Source of the DNA: Diphasiastrum complanatum
Taxonomy: Eukaryota; Streptophyta; Lycopodiopsida; Lycopodiales; Lycopodiaceae
Length of the DNA stretch: 64,000 nt
Assembly (NCBI GenBank): GCA_029204225.1
Contig: CM055102.1
Coordinates: 34,778,585 to 34,842,584 of the forward strand
Direction: 5' to 3'
A model generated the notes under the pieces. It was not told where the DNA came from and searched no databases. It saw nothing but the letters and a program-made list of their open reading frames with translations. The position numbers and the translations under genes are program-made. This document shows positions 34,301 through 47,100 of this stretch, in pieces; position 1 is the stretch's first letter, and each line of letters starts with the position of its first letter.

Positions 34301-36611
34301 CAGACCTCTCCCCTTCCAACCATTCGACCCAAGACCGCTAAGCCTCATCTTTCTTTTCGTACACATCTCATCCCACGATACATACTCATGCTCAACACTC
34401 TTCAGCAAGATTTTCCCTTCTCCTCTCCTATTGAGCAATAGGCTAGCTTCTTGTCGCTCTCCCTTACACAAGCTGCCACCTAGGCCTTTCCCCCTAAGGC
34501 TTTTTCCACTCATCGAAAGACCTATAACCGATGGTATGATCATGATTGCCACACCTTACATAAGCAAGTGGTATTCGCCGTGCATCACTCTCCTAATCTT
34601 TTGGTGCAAGTACAAAAGCAGTATCGTCATGTAGTTAATAAAAAGAAAAGAGACTCTCTAACAAGAGATGGTCAGAAACTTATAGACTCACTTTTCTCTT
34701 GCTGCTCTTTTTTCTGGAAAATCTTTTTTAAGAAATCTTCCTTACTTTCACCCATTGATATCGACTCTTGGGTGGAATATGCTACTCGCTTATACACTAC
34801 AAATGCCCCCCCTATCCCTATCACTCGACCCGCTACATTCTCTCTTTTTACCTCTGACCAAATTGAATCCGCGTTAGTAAAGCCCAACCCCATAAAGTGA
34901 AAGACGTTGACTCACTTAACTCGGACTTCCTCAAACCTGTCTCCCAACTTCTCTCTCCTTACATTGCCCACAATTTTAACATGGCTGTTACCTCTGGCTT
35001 TCCCACCAACTGGTGCACGAATCTTCTCCATCCCATTCTCAAGGCTGGTGACACAATGAACGTCGATAACAACCGCATTCTCATGATCAGTCACACAATA
35101 GCGAAGCTTTAAGGCTCAGTTCTACAATCTATGGTTGGATCCCAGGCGAAATCAGATGAGTTATTTGCTCTTGGACAGGCTGGCTTCAGACCCGGATATT
35201 CTACTATTAATCATGCATTTGTCTTACGTTGCATCATAGACGAGGCTCGACATCGGAGACGGAGAGTATACTGCTGCTTTGTGGATTTCCGCAAGGCCTT
35301 TGACTCAGTTCCACGACACCTGCTACTTCAGCGCTTATCTTCACTTGGCTTCTCACAGGATATCATTATGGCTATCAGCACCTTATATGAGAGGGTATTA
35401 GCACGTTTCAGAGATAGCAGCAGTTGGTCGCCTTTTATCCAGAGCACCGTTGGGGTCAAGCAAGGACTCTCTCCCACTCTTTTTGCATTATACATTGATG
35501 ATCTAGAGCCGATCATCAAGGAGGAGGGTGGTGATGGATGTCCACTTGCTGATGTTATTATTCCTATCCTACTGTATGCGGATGATGTGGCATGGCTATC
35601 CTCTACAGCCTCTGGATTACAGTGACATCTTGATGCTCTCTATGGTTTTTGCTTAGTGTGGGGCTTGATGGTGAATTTTGCTAAGACCAAGGTAATGGTG
35701 TTTAACACTAACCGGCAGCATATGAGAGATGACGCATTTTATTATAATGGACAGCAGTTGGAGATTGTTACCTCATACACCTATCTAGCTGTACTATTCA
35801 CTGGTCCCTTACTTTTCGCTCTACTGCTCTATCTCGCCTGCGTAAGGGGCATGCTGCCTTGGTACATATGGAGAGAGTGTGTACTACTTACCATATTCAT
35901 GATCCTGCTTCTAGAGACCACCTTTTCTCTACAGTGGTCTCACCAGTGGCTATGCACTCGACGAAGGTTTGGTGCCCAGGGATATCTCAGGGTACTTGGA
36001 GAGACATCACTCGCCTGCAGATCACCATGTTAGGGAGGATGATTCGTGCGAAGCCATCAGTTCCTCATGAGATTCTTTTAGCGGAGTTCGCCTCACTCCC
36101 CATGGTGATAGAGGCCTTGTTTCATATTGCTACCTTTCTACATCGACTTGAGACCATGGATACTCACAGATACGTGATGGCAGCGCTTACTTTTTCTCAG
36201 ACTATAGCTGGACAGCAGGCTAGATCTTCTTGGTATGGTGATGTGGTGGCTTTCTTTCAGTCCTGGGCTGGATGTCCCACAGGGAACTCGTGCATTTATC
36301 AGACAGCAGCTGTATCGTAGATATTGTCACATAGTATGGGATCGTCCTAATCATGACAGAGTCAAGCTTAACTTTTATGGCACACATATCTTACGCAGAG
36401 ACGATTTGGGACTTCCTATTAGAACTTTATATCTATCTCTTCCTCTTTCTTTTGGGCTCTAATACAGATTGGGACAGTTACAAGTCTCTTCGCATCAACT
36501 TGCTATCAAGACAGGTAGATATTCAGGCATTTTGAGAGAGCACCGGATATGCCAAGTATGCACATTGGGTGTAGTGGAGGATGAGTTCCATTTTATCTTC
36601 ACATGCCCTAT

Positions 36612-36670
<59 letters not shown>

Positions 36671-38009
36671 GGCGCTAGTCTGATGGCGCTGGCCCGTTGA
36701 TGGTGCTGCTGGTCTGATGGCTCCCTCCATCGATGCCCACGCCCTTCTGCTATGCCAATGATAGCTGCCTGCCAAGATCACGCTCCTCTACAACTGAGTA
36801 CCATCGCTCCTTCCCAGCTGAACACCATCACTCCTTCCAAGCTGAGCTCCATCGCTCCTCTTCAGTTGAGCACCACTCCTCTCCAGTGGAGTAGATCAAC
36901 CCAGCGAACAGAGAAGCAATGGCAAAAAGTCGAAAAGGGAGGGCATCTACACCTTCTACGCCTCAACCTGCACCTGCTACGCCTCGGCCAGCTTCTCCAT
37001 GTTCACCTTCTCCTTCCACCATTTGCAATCGCCATCTCTCCGTCAAACCCTATTGCTATTAGTGAATCCACTATAGCCCATCCTTTGACCCCGATTGCCC
37101 CAGAAGAGGAATCGCTTTTGCCTCTTCATGATCTCCATCATTCGTGCAGATCAGTCACGTTCTTACGAATATCTCAACAACCATCGAGAAAAACTTTCTT
37201 CTCTTGAAGCTATGATCCATGTTGGGCAATCGCATCTTCAAAAAGTGGATTCATCTATCGATGATCTTAAAAAAGAAGTTGCAGCTATCAAAATCGAAGC
37301 TTCTTCTCATTCGACTACTTCAGGTAAGATCCAACAGCTTGAACATAAAGTGGAACAACATCATACCGTTGTCCGATCTTGGGCAGATGTGCTTAAAGGT
37401 TCTAATATTGTTGTTCTACCACCTCCATCTTCGTTTATCTCAGCTACGTTTACCGAAAGCCATTTGCGAGAACAAAAGGCTCTTAATGTCCGAGTCAGAG
37501 GTCTTACCCATGATGTTGTTGGTGAAGCTAAGAAGTTTCTTGAAGAAAATCTTCAACACCACCACAAAGATATGGACATTGCGTGGCGTCCTAAGAAGGA
37601 TCCAGAGACTCTTGTCATACGCTTTGCATCTGCAACAGGTCGTCGTGAAGTGCTAGGGAAGAGATCTACACTGCGGGGTACCACGATATACCTGGATGAA
37701 GAACTTACTTTCACAGGTTCAAGAACAGAAAAAGACAAAGCAGGAGGCTCTAACGAATGGAAAGCAGATGATCTACAGGGATGGTATCATTCGATTTGTA
37801 GATAGTAAACCTGTTGTTTAGAGTTCAGAGTTAGATTGAGAGTTAGAGCACTGAAGAGATGCCCAGTTGGATTTGTAAATGGTCTTCGTAGCATATAATC
37901 CTGAACATTATTCTCTTCTTAGCTAGTTTGTTTTTAGTTATGTTGTTTTGATGGCATTGCTCCATCTTGGTGCCACCCTATCTGAGGTACTTGTTTGTCT
38001 TATACGCCT

Positions 38010-38095
<86 letters not shown>

Positions 38096-39445
38096 TGATC
38101 TGAAATCGTTGGCATTGATTTAAAACCGTTTGGTATTGCATCTAGCAACCGAAAGGAAAAGTTACGGAACAGTTACGCAAGTTCGCTGGAGAGGAGCAAT
38201 TCGCTGCAGGTTTCTTATTCCTTTTCAGAGCCAACAACAGGGCAATCCACGCATTTCTTTCTCCAGCGCATTCTTCATTAGCGAGCCACCAACACATTCA
38301 AATGGATCTACAGTCAGCGTTGTGAATGCACTTTGAAAGGAAGGATGTCTTCCTCTGCCCCCCTCGCTGCCCTACAATTGGGCATCACAATTCGGCATGG
38401 AGAACAACCAGAGATGATGCTACCCTCATCATCCGTTTTACATCCTTGGTGAGCAATCGCGATGCTTTGCATTGTAGAGCCAAGCTACGTGGCTCTCAAA
38501 TATATATGGACGATGATCTTACGTACATACAGGTTGAGGAAAGGCGTAAAGCCTTCCAAGAAGCTAAAATGACAGGTAGACGTGTTACCTACAGGGATGG
38601 TCGAATCCGATACATTGACAATGTGTCTAAGGATGCTGAAAAATAGGAAATTGGGGTGCCCAGTATTGGGAGCATACTGGGGCCTCATCCACCCTGCTTG
38701 CAGATTGGGGTTTGGAATTGCAACGGTGTCCATTGTTGATGATCTGATTGACTTCACTGGAGAGAGAGATCTATTACTTTTCATGGAGACTCATGAGAGT
38801 CATGAGAGGGGTTTACCGACTTTTCCAGGATACAGATGGAACTCGGTCTATCGACATGAGGTAAGATCTGCTAGTGGGAGGGGTTCTGGTGGGGTCGATT
38901 GCCTATATAGGGAGTCACTGCATGAGGATGAGTTTCACTTTATTTTCATATGTCCAACTTACTATGAGATCAGAGGCAGATACCACTGTCTCTATCGGGA
39001 CACTCCACTCACGCTTGGTTCCTTCTTTGCCTATCCAGATGCGAGATGTGTTGGTTTACTTTTGCGAGAGATGTTCTCTTTGAGATGATCAGGATGTTGA
39101 CAGCAGCCAGCCACATATTACACTTTTCTTTCAGAAAAGAGCTAGGGAGGATACTTCGGATAGTGAGACTGACATTCCAGCTCGTCGACCGAAGCTCCAC
39201 CAGCGTCTTCCTCGACCATCCAGAGTTCGTCACCAGAGGCCACCATTAAGCTATTGCTTTTGTACCCTCACCATAGCTGGAGGTTAAGCTTTCGTTTCTA
39301 TTTCTAGTTTATCTCTATTTTTGGTTTTAGCTGATAGAAATAAGTCCGACATGGACATTGCCCCTTTCTGATGTACTTTTTCTTTGTCTTATGTGCCCAA
39401 GGGCACTCTATAGACATTAATATATTCTATTCTATTCTATTCTCG

Positions 39446-39502
<57 letters not shown>

Positions 39503-41157
39503 GCACCAAAATTAGTATGGGAGTTGGAGGTCAAACCTGACTTTTATGAGATTATCTTTTTGGAGTTGGATACAGTTGGTTTGCCGATTCTACTACATTA
39601 TTTGGACTCCTGTCTTTCGCATGGTCTCAGATTCACTCAAAGTTTCTTCACACCAGCTTGCGGTTGAGACGCGTCGCTTCTAGGGTATCTCCCGGGCAGG
39701 GAGGTTTTGGCAGTTTTGTTCTCTTGGTGAGGCTGAGACCAAGGATCACTTTATTTTCAAATGCCCCATATATTATGAGATTAGAGAGAGATTCTTTTGC
39801 CTCTTTTGAGACTCTCCAATCATATTACGCTCTCTCATCACATACGCGGATACACGTTGTGTCACTCTCATGATTCATGAGATATTACTACTTCGGAGCA
39901 GTCTATGCCATGTACCGCAAAGTCCTGCCTCACAGCTCTAGTTCACCTCTTTCTTCTCTGGGAGAAGATCTTGTGATGATTTCGAGTCTGATGATGAGGT
40001 TCACATTCCTACTCATGACCAGCATAGAGGTCAGAGATGCCAAGTACAGCATCATACAACAATTAGAGTCACTCAACTCAATTTGCGGTCACACACCCAT
40101 AGATCACATACTCAATATTCACGTCGACGACAGCGATAACAATCTGCTTCAGGTATACTTCTTGGGGCTGCCCATGTCACCTCCTTCGGCAGAATCTAAT
40201 AATGTTTTTCAATAGCATTACTTTTCTACGTATGTCTATATGCTTTTATTCCCGATATAAGAAGCGTCTGATATACTGGTGAGTACCCAAGGGAAGCTCT
40301 GTGGGGATCACCATTTTTATGGATAGGATGGATGATGTTGGTGCACCAGGATGATGGGAAGCCAGAGACAGCTACGGAAATAAGGAGAGTGGCTAGTGCA
40401 GGAGCAAGTAGGTCGGCAACATGGATGAGGAGTTCGAATTCAAGGTCCTCGATATCTCTCACCTTATGGGACTTCATTCAGTTGATGACCGGGATTCCAC
40501 AAACCCTAATGTTGTGGCCTATTTGGTCTCAGGATTTTTCTTCCATAATGGTAGCTAAAATGACTGAAGAAATGTGGGTGCTTGGTTTGGTGCTTTTCTT
40601 CAAAACTGATGCCCGAGAAAGGGCCTCTTCTTTTTGCTTCTCGATCTTGTTTTCCGATTCCCGTATACTAGTGGATTCCAAAATTGCAACCTGTTTTGTC
40701 CCAATTGATTGCTCGAGTTATGTGACTTTTGATTGCAACAAGTTCTTTTCATTGATCAAAAGAGGTTAATATGCCCTTTAGCTGTGAGATTTCTTGCTTC
40801 AAAGTCTGGAAATCTGCCTTAATCTAATCAATCTGCCAAGATGAGAAAATTTCCGTTGATTTAGAGGGTGTGCATGGGATATTTGTCGTAGGTTGTGGTT
40901 CTTGAAGGGAAGAGGAGCTAACAGCAGAAGCATAGGTAATAGGAATAGGAAGGAGCCCAATAGGATGGATAGACGAAGCATTAGAAAGAGTATTAGAACG
41001 AGGAGGGAGGGTAGAAGTATCCGTGGGGAGGGTAGGACAACCAGAGAGAGGGTAGCGAAATCAGAGGGAGCAGCAAGTAGTGCTGCTTGCATGGCAGGTG
41101 GCAGCATTGCCACATCAGCAACGGGAGGCCGTGGAGTAGGGCGCTATGGAGCCATGG

Positions 41158-41206
<49 letters not shown>

Positions 41207-44147
41207 AGAATTAGAATTAGAATTATTATTATTAATGTCTTTTGGTACCCAAAGGTACATAACAAAAGAGTACAAAAGGTGAGGAGCATTGTCCGCATAC
41301 GGACTTATTTACTAGTAACAAGAAACTAGCATGTCTATCTCGCTATCTCTAAGAAGAATAAGTATCCAAGCTTGACCACCAGCTTGCGAGGGTACAATGC
41401 ACGAGCTTAACCACCTGCTCTGTGGAGGAGACTAGCTACGAGTAAGCTGAAAATAATGAGTGATAGTAGTAGTGGAGCGTGTTGTAGACTGGCAAGAAGC
41501 CCGTGAAGATCTAGTGATCCTGGATCCAGCAAAAGTATGTGAGACTCTCTGTGTCATGAAGGGAGTGTGAGGAGGCAAGTGAGGCCTGGGTATATCTCGT
41601 GTCTGTATATGGTAGATCCCGAACTCTCTGAATATAAGTGATGAGCTGGGATGCTGCAGCTATCTGAATGGGTGGAACGGCAAAATCTGCAAGAAGAATC
41701 TCGTGTGGGACCGAGGACTTTTCCCGAATCATACGAGCTAGCATGGTGGTCTGTAATCGTGAAATGCTGGCCCAGTGTGATGACGGGAGACCTGTACACC
41801 ATATCTCTGCTGCATACAAGGTCGTGGGAGTGACAATAGTGTCAAAAAGTCTGCACTTACTGCGAGCATCTCGGATGGACTTCCTGAAGCAGGAGATGTG
41901 AAAATCAGAGATGAGAGGTATGGAGGATGGTGATCCCATGAGGTAGTCTACAACACTATGTCCGCCACTGTGAGGATGACATGTATAACTGCCGGAATCT
42001 GGCCAGCAAGTTAGGCCATTGTAAATGGCTAACTCATGTGCCTCTCCAAACTGCAACAAATGCTCACCATAGGGGGTAATAGGTCCCAAGCTGTCCTCTG
42101 AAATCCTGGTAACTCCCATCTTGTCGCTATCGAGGGCGTGAATGCGGAGCTGGTCGGTGACGTCATAAAACTCTAACTATCGTGAGGAGGTTCGGGCATT
42201 AAAATCCCCAGTGAGGAGAATATGCCCTCGCTCTGCGAATCTGATAATATCGGGTGACAAATCAAGGTATGGTGAACCTGTGCCCTCTGCAAAAGATGAA
42301 GACCCTGGAGGAAAGTAGCATGCTGCTACAAAGAGGTCCCTGTCCAAACCAATGTCATGTCCAATAATACGAATCCAGATATAACGTGCATGCTCGTCAT
42401 GTATGATGAACTCAATACTCCGATGAAGAGACTCCCTGTATAGGCATGCCACCCCTCCAGATCCACGGCCACTAGCTAATCTAGTCTCAGGCCTAAATAC
42501 GGAATCCCATCTGTATCCTGGAAAAATAGGTAATCCTCATTCCCGACTTTCGTGAGTCTCCATAAAAAACAATAAGTCTCTACCAGTGATGAAATCAATC
42601 AGGTCGCCAACTATGGAAGATGAGTGTATTCCATCGCAGTTCCAAACTCCAATCCGGAGATGGTATGGATGGGGCCCCGGGGCACTCCCGAACCCTGGGA
42701 CCCCAAATCCCTAGCACTGTGAGCTGCTAGGAGCGCTACCAAAAAAGCGCACTCGTCCATCACGGTAAATAACTCATCTGCCAGACTCACGGGCTACCTA
42801 AAAGGCCTTACGTCTCTCTTCCACCTGGATATACGTGAGGTCGTCGTCCACGTAGATAGTGGTACCACGTAGCTTAGCTCTGCATCGCAAAGCATCTCGA
42901 CGACTCTCCGGAGAAATGAAACGGATAATGAGTGTGGTTGTGTCTCTGGTGGTCCTCCATGCGGTGTCTAGTCCATTAACCTGTGTCCGAGAGTGGTGTC
43001 GAGAAAGTGTTTGGCTTCAGCCAAGGCGTCCTGTGTGTCCAGAATCCCGCGAACTCTAATGTTGTGGGCTTTTTGATCTCGAGACTTCTCTTCTGATATG
43101 GTGGCTGAGATAACCGAAGAGATGGGAGCGCTTGGTTTGGTGCCCATTTTCAAAACGGATGCCCAAGAAAGTGCCTCTTCTTGCTGTTTCTCAAGCTTGG
43201 TTTCTAGCTCCCGTAACATATTGGTGGTGGACTCCGCGACTGCAACCTGTTTGGTCCCAATGAATTGTTCGAGCAATGCAACTCTGGATTGCAACATAGT
43301 CTTTTTGTTGATCAGAGAGGAAACCATTCCTTTCAGCTGTGAGATTTCTTGCCGCAAAGTCTGGAAAACTGTCTTGATTTGGTCAAGCTGCCAAGAGGAG
43401 AAAAGTTCCGTTGATCTGGAGGGCGTGTATGGGATATTTGTTGTAGATGGTGGTGCCGTGAGGAAGATAGCATCAGTCGGCTTGGGGAGGATGGGCTCAG
43501 AAAACGAGAGAGAGACCGAAACGGGATGGAGCGTAGGAGCGGGATGAGCAGGCAGGGTCGAGATCGGTGGGCGGACAAGTTCCACCTCGGCAACTGTCAT
43601 ACAGGCAGGTACATCCAAAGGGGGCGCCACAACAGCAGGTTGGAGTGGGGCAGCGATGGAAGTTGTGATGGGAAGGGCAGCGCTGGAGTCAGAGGCAGTG
43701 ATGGAGGAGGCAGCGATGGAGTCAGAGGCAGCAATGTGTTCTACAGGAGCAGCGATGGAGGCTGTGGTGACATCCGTGGAGGCTGGGGCAGCGGTGGGAA
43801 GGGGTGAGGTGGCAGCAGGGGAGTGGGTGGGGGGGGTGAGGTGGCAGCAGGAGAGCGTGTCCTACGGGTAAGGCTGGTGCGAGATGGAGGGGCCATCGCG
43901 AGAGGTAATGGAGCGCTACACAAAGGATCAGACCTGCAGTCAGATTTCAGGTGCCATCAGCGGCCTATGGATCAGCGAGGGAGCTGCAATTGCAGCGATG
44001 GAGACAGGGGGCAACGCTGGAGCTCAGCGATGGAGGTTCACGTGCAGGGCGGAGCCATCAGCGGACTATGGATCAGCGAGGGAGCTGCAATTGCAGCGAT
44101 GGAGACAGGGGGCAGCGCTGGAGCTCAGCGATGGAGCTCAGCGATAG

Positions 44148-44191
<44 letters not shown>

Positions 44192-47100
44192 GCCCTTTTT
44201 ATGCATAGTAATGCTATTTTGAGAGTTCAATTCATTCATCAAGGCTAAACAAGAGTGCTCTCTAAAGGGACTTAGTAATAGATTCAATCTATGGATTTTG
44301 TGTCAATGAAGCATAATGACTATAATAGACACAATTAAGCAATCTCCCACGCAATACCAATTCGCTAAATAATCAATGAGAGAGAGAGAGAGAGAAAGCT
44401 TTATTAATGTCTTTTCCATGCCAAAAGGCATATAAGACCAAATAGAGTACATGTCAAGTATGTGAAAACCATGGGAGCGTATATAAACGTTTCCAAGAAA
44501 AAACTATGCATAAAAGAAAAATGAGTAATATAACTGTAAACTACATTGCCAACTATCCATAAGGGGGGGGGGAAAGCAAAATAGCTGCCAGGAGTAGAGT
44601 AATATCATGTAGTGCTGCTGCTGAAAAAAGATGTGATATGAGCTGCAACAGGAGGCAACATGGACCGTTGCTGACGTCGTCTAGGAGGGTGAAAACTATG
44701 CGCTCTCGTAACATGGCGGTGAAGTGCAAATTGCTGCAGCTGCATGACTCTGAGTGATACACTGTCTCTGACATTGGTGAGATGGTATGTCGTCGTCGTC
44801 GTCATCAGACCGTGTCCATCTCCTGGTGAAGAAAGACGTAATCTGAGCCTGAGAGCTAGGATGCAGCTGGTGAGCTAACTGGTACGTATCCTGACGCAGC
44901 AAGACCATCTCTCATAGCATAAGTGCGACACAGCGAGTCTTCATATCCAATCAGTGCTCTTAGTGTAGTAGGCATGTCACGGAATAAACAATGATATCTC
45001 CCTCTAATCTCATAGTAGATGGGGCATCTAAAGATGAAGTGCTCCTCGGACTCTATCTCCTGTAGGGGACATAGCAGGCATAATCTCACCTCTCGTGGTG
45101 TACCTTGGAATCTGCCTGTCTCAATAGCCAACTGATGTGAGGAGACTCTGAACTGTCCCAAAGTGAAGGAGACCGTGTGATAATCCAGAGGACAAATAGC
45201 GAGGTAAAACTGGAAGACCAGTGGCATCCTGCTCCAGAAAGTGAGTCCGATAGTAGTCAGGCTTAACCCCCAACTGGTGTCGCCAAGTATAGTTGAGATA
45301 TGCTCTGTATAAAAAACGTCTAATGTACTGGTGTGTACCCAAAGGGAGAGCAGTGATAGTGATACCAAATGCTTCCATGAGGAAGTGAACCGTCCCCATT
45401 ACAATATATAATCCAAAGAGAACTGTGAAGATTTACAAGACCTAGCTATGGAGTATCTTAACTCAAATGCTAGATCAACTATGAAAGCTTGAGAAAACTT
45501 GGCTATGGAAAATATCACACACAAGGAGAATTGCATGAGCACCTCACAAACTCAAAAGTCTCAAGAAGAAATGAATTGCTAGAGAGAGAGAGGAGGGCGT
45601 GGGTCCTCCAAATCCCTTGTGAGGCAAGCACCTCCTTTACATGCATGGAAAGTCTAGGTGTCAACCATAGGAGTGAGCTACTTGGCCAAGTGGGCCACTT
45701 GCACTAATTTACATAACTTACAAAAGGGGGTCTCATGCATTTAATTAAAACATGCCCCATGAATTATGTACAACTTAACTAATGCATAGCCAAAAGGAGT
45801 AAAATAGGCATTACTCTTCAACACCCCCCCTTAATGGCAATTTTATTCAAACTGACACCCAACAAAGTTCTGAACTTTTCAAACTTATCTTTACTAAGTG
45901 GTTAAGTAAAAATATCAGTTGTCTGGTCGTTGGTGTCACAATAAACTAGCTCGATCTCCCCACTGTGCACTTTCTCTCGTATAAAATGCTGGTCCACCTC
46001 TATGTGTTTTGTCCGTGCATGATAGACTGGATTCCTCACAAGCTGAATGCAGCTTTGGTTATCACAATGTAACAATGTAGGTCTTACTTGAGCAATCTGC
46101 ATGTCCTCAAGTAGACGGCGTAACCAAATGGCTTCACAGGCGGACCTCGTAGTCGCCCTGTACTCAGCTTCGGTAGACGATAGAGCAATAGTAGGCTGCT
46201 TCTTACTACACCACGATATAGCCCCTGAACCTAGGCTGAAACAATAGCCTGTAGTCGATCTCCGATCGTCTCTATCACCTGCTGTTGTAAAGCTACCTTT
46301 ACAAGCTTTACTTTCGGCGCCACTGGCGCCAGCTATGTCCCCGGCGCCAGCAGTGCCCCTGCTGCTCCCGGCACCGGCGCCGCTCCCGGCGCCACTGTGA
46401 CCAAAATCCAGCCGGCGCCAAGTTCCTATGGCTGAAAATCTTTGATCGGTTCTAGCGGAGTCCAGAGAGCTCAGATCGATGTGCAATCACCTCACACGAT
46501 CTAGGCATGATTAAAGGAAGCCTGGGAATCAATAAAATCTAGAGAGAGAAAATCCTAGAGAGAGAAAAACGTGCTTTACCAGCTTGGGTAGAGTGCTTGG
46601 TATGAGGGGGGGTGCCAAATCACACCAATACTATAGGGGAGTGCGGGTTGCGACTCATGGCGAGCTCCAACCAAGTCTCAGCCTCCCTTGCTGGAATGTT
46701 GTCATGGTTCTCGCCTTGGCATGCTAGCGCCCCAGAGACTAGGGTTGGTCACACACTTGAAATGTAACCTTCTCAGATTTATCAATAAAGTGGGATTTTC
46801 CTCAAACTGACTTTGATTACCTTCTGGGTTTCAGTGTTCAGTAAAAGCGCCAGTTGTAAGGCTGCTTCAAAATTTTTAAGTTGGCACATAGCTGAGGGTT
46901 GTATCCCGGGACGCCAGCGGTATGCCGTCGGGACCATTCGGTCCGTGGCGCCAGTGGTATGCTGTCAAGACCATTTGGTCCAGGAACTGGTTGTCTCCAT
47001 ATCTGTCGCGGCTTGTGGTTCTGAGTGTTCCTTGCATGAAGGTGAATGGGTTAAGCTCTTGGGAACGGGCTCTAACCTGTCGGCTGAGTTGGATGGCTTG

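Larger units (their letters stand above)
28353..36613 (+). mobile_element. LINE A, near full length, split by a gypsy element
   Basis: A non-LTR retrotransposon of about 4.1 kb once the gypsy at 29957-34099 is removed. It has ORF1 (from 28471), an endonuclease (29273-29951 and 34095-34250), an RT (about 34900-35760) and a C-terminal Cys/His motif (36540-36613). It is bounded on both sides by (CT)n tracts. Several stops and a 73-bp duplication make it inactive. It lies in FY intron 1, antisense to FY. Confidence 0.85.
41205..44149 (-). mobile_element. LINE F, minus strand, RT deleted
   Basis: Leader with CAGCGATGGAG repeats (43640-44149), ORF1 (43630-42968), endonuclease (about 42720-41900) and the post-RT region (about 41890-41511). 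The 3' tail has stem GTACC-TTTG-GGTAC (41244-41258) and AAAAGACATTAATAAT, ending at the GA tract. The RT domain is deleted between the endonuclease and [12 protein letters not shown]. Confidence 0.78.

Noticed and set aside
43640-44149. Possible VNTR protein in the LINE F leader
   Set aside because: Open frames over the CAGCGATGGAG repeats exist on the plus strand, but the region is the 5' leader of a minus-strand LINE.
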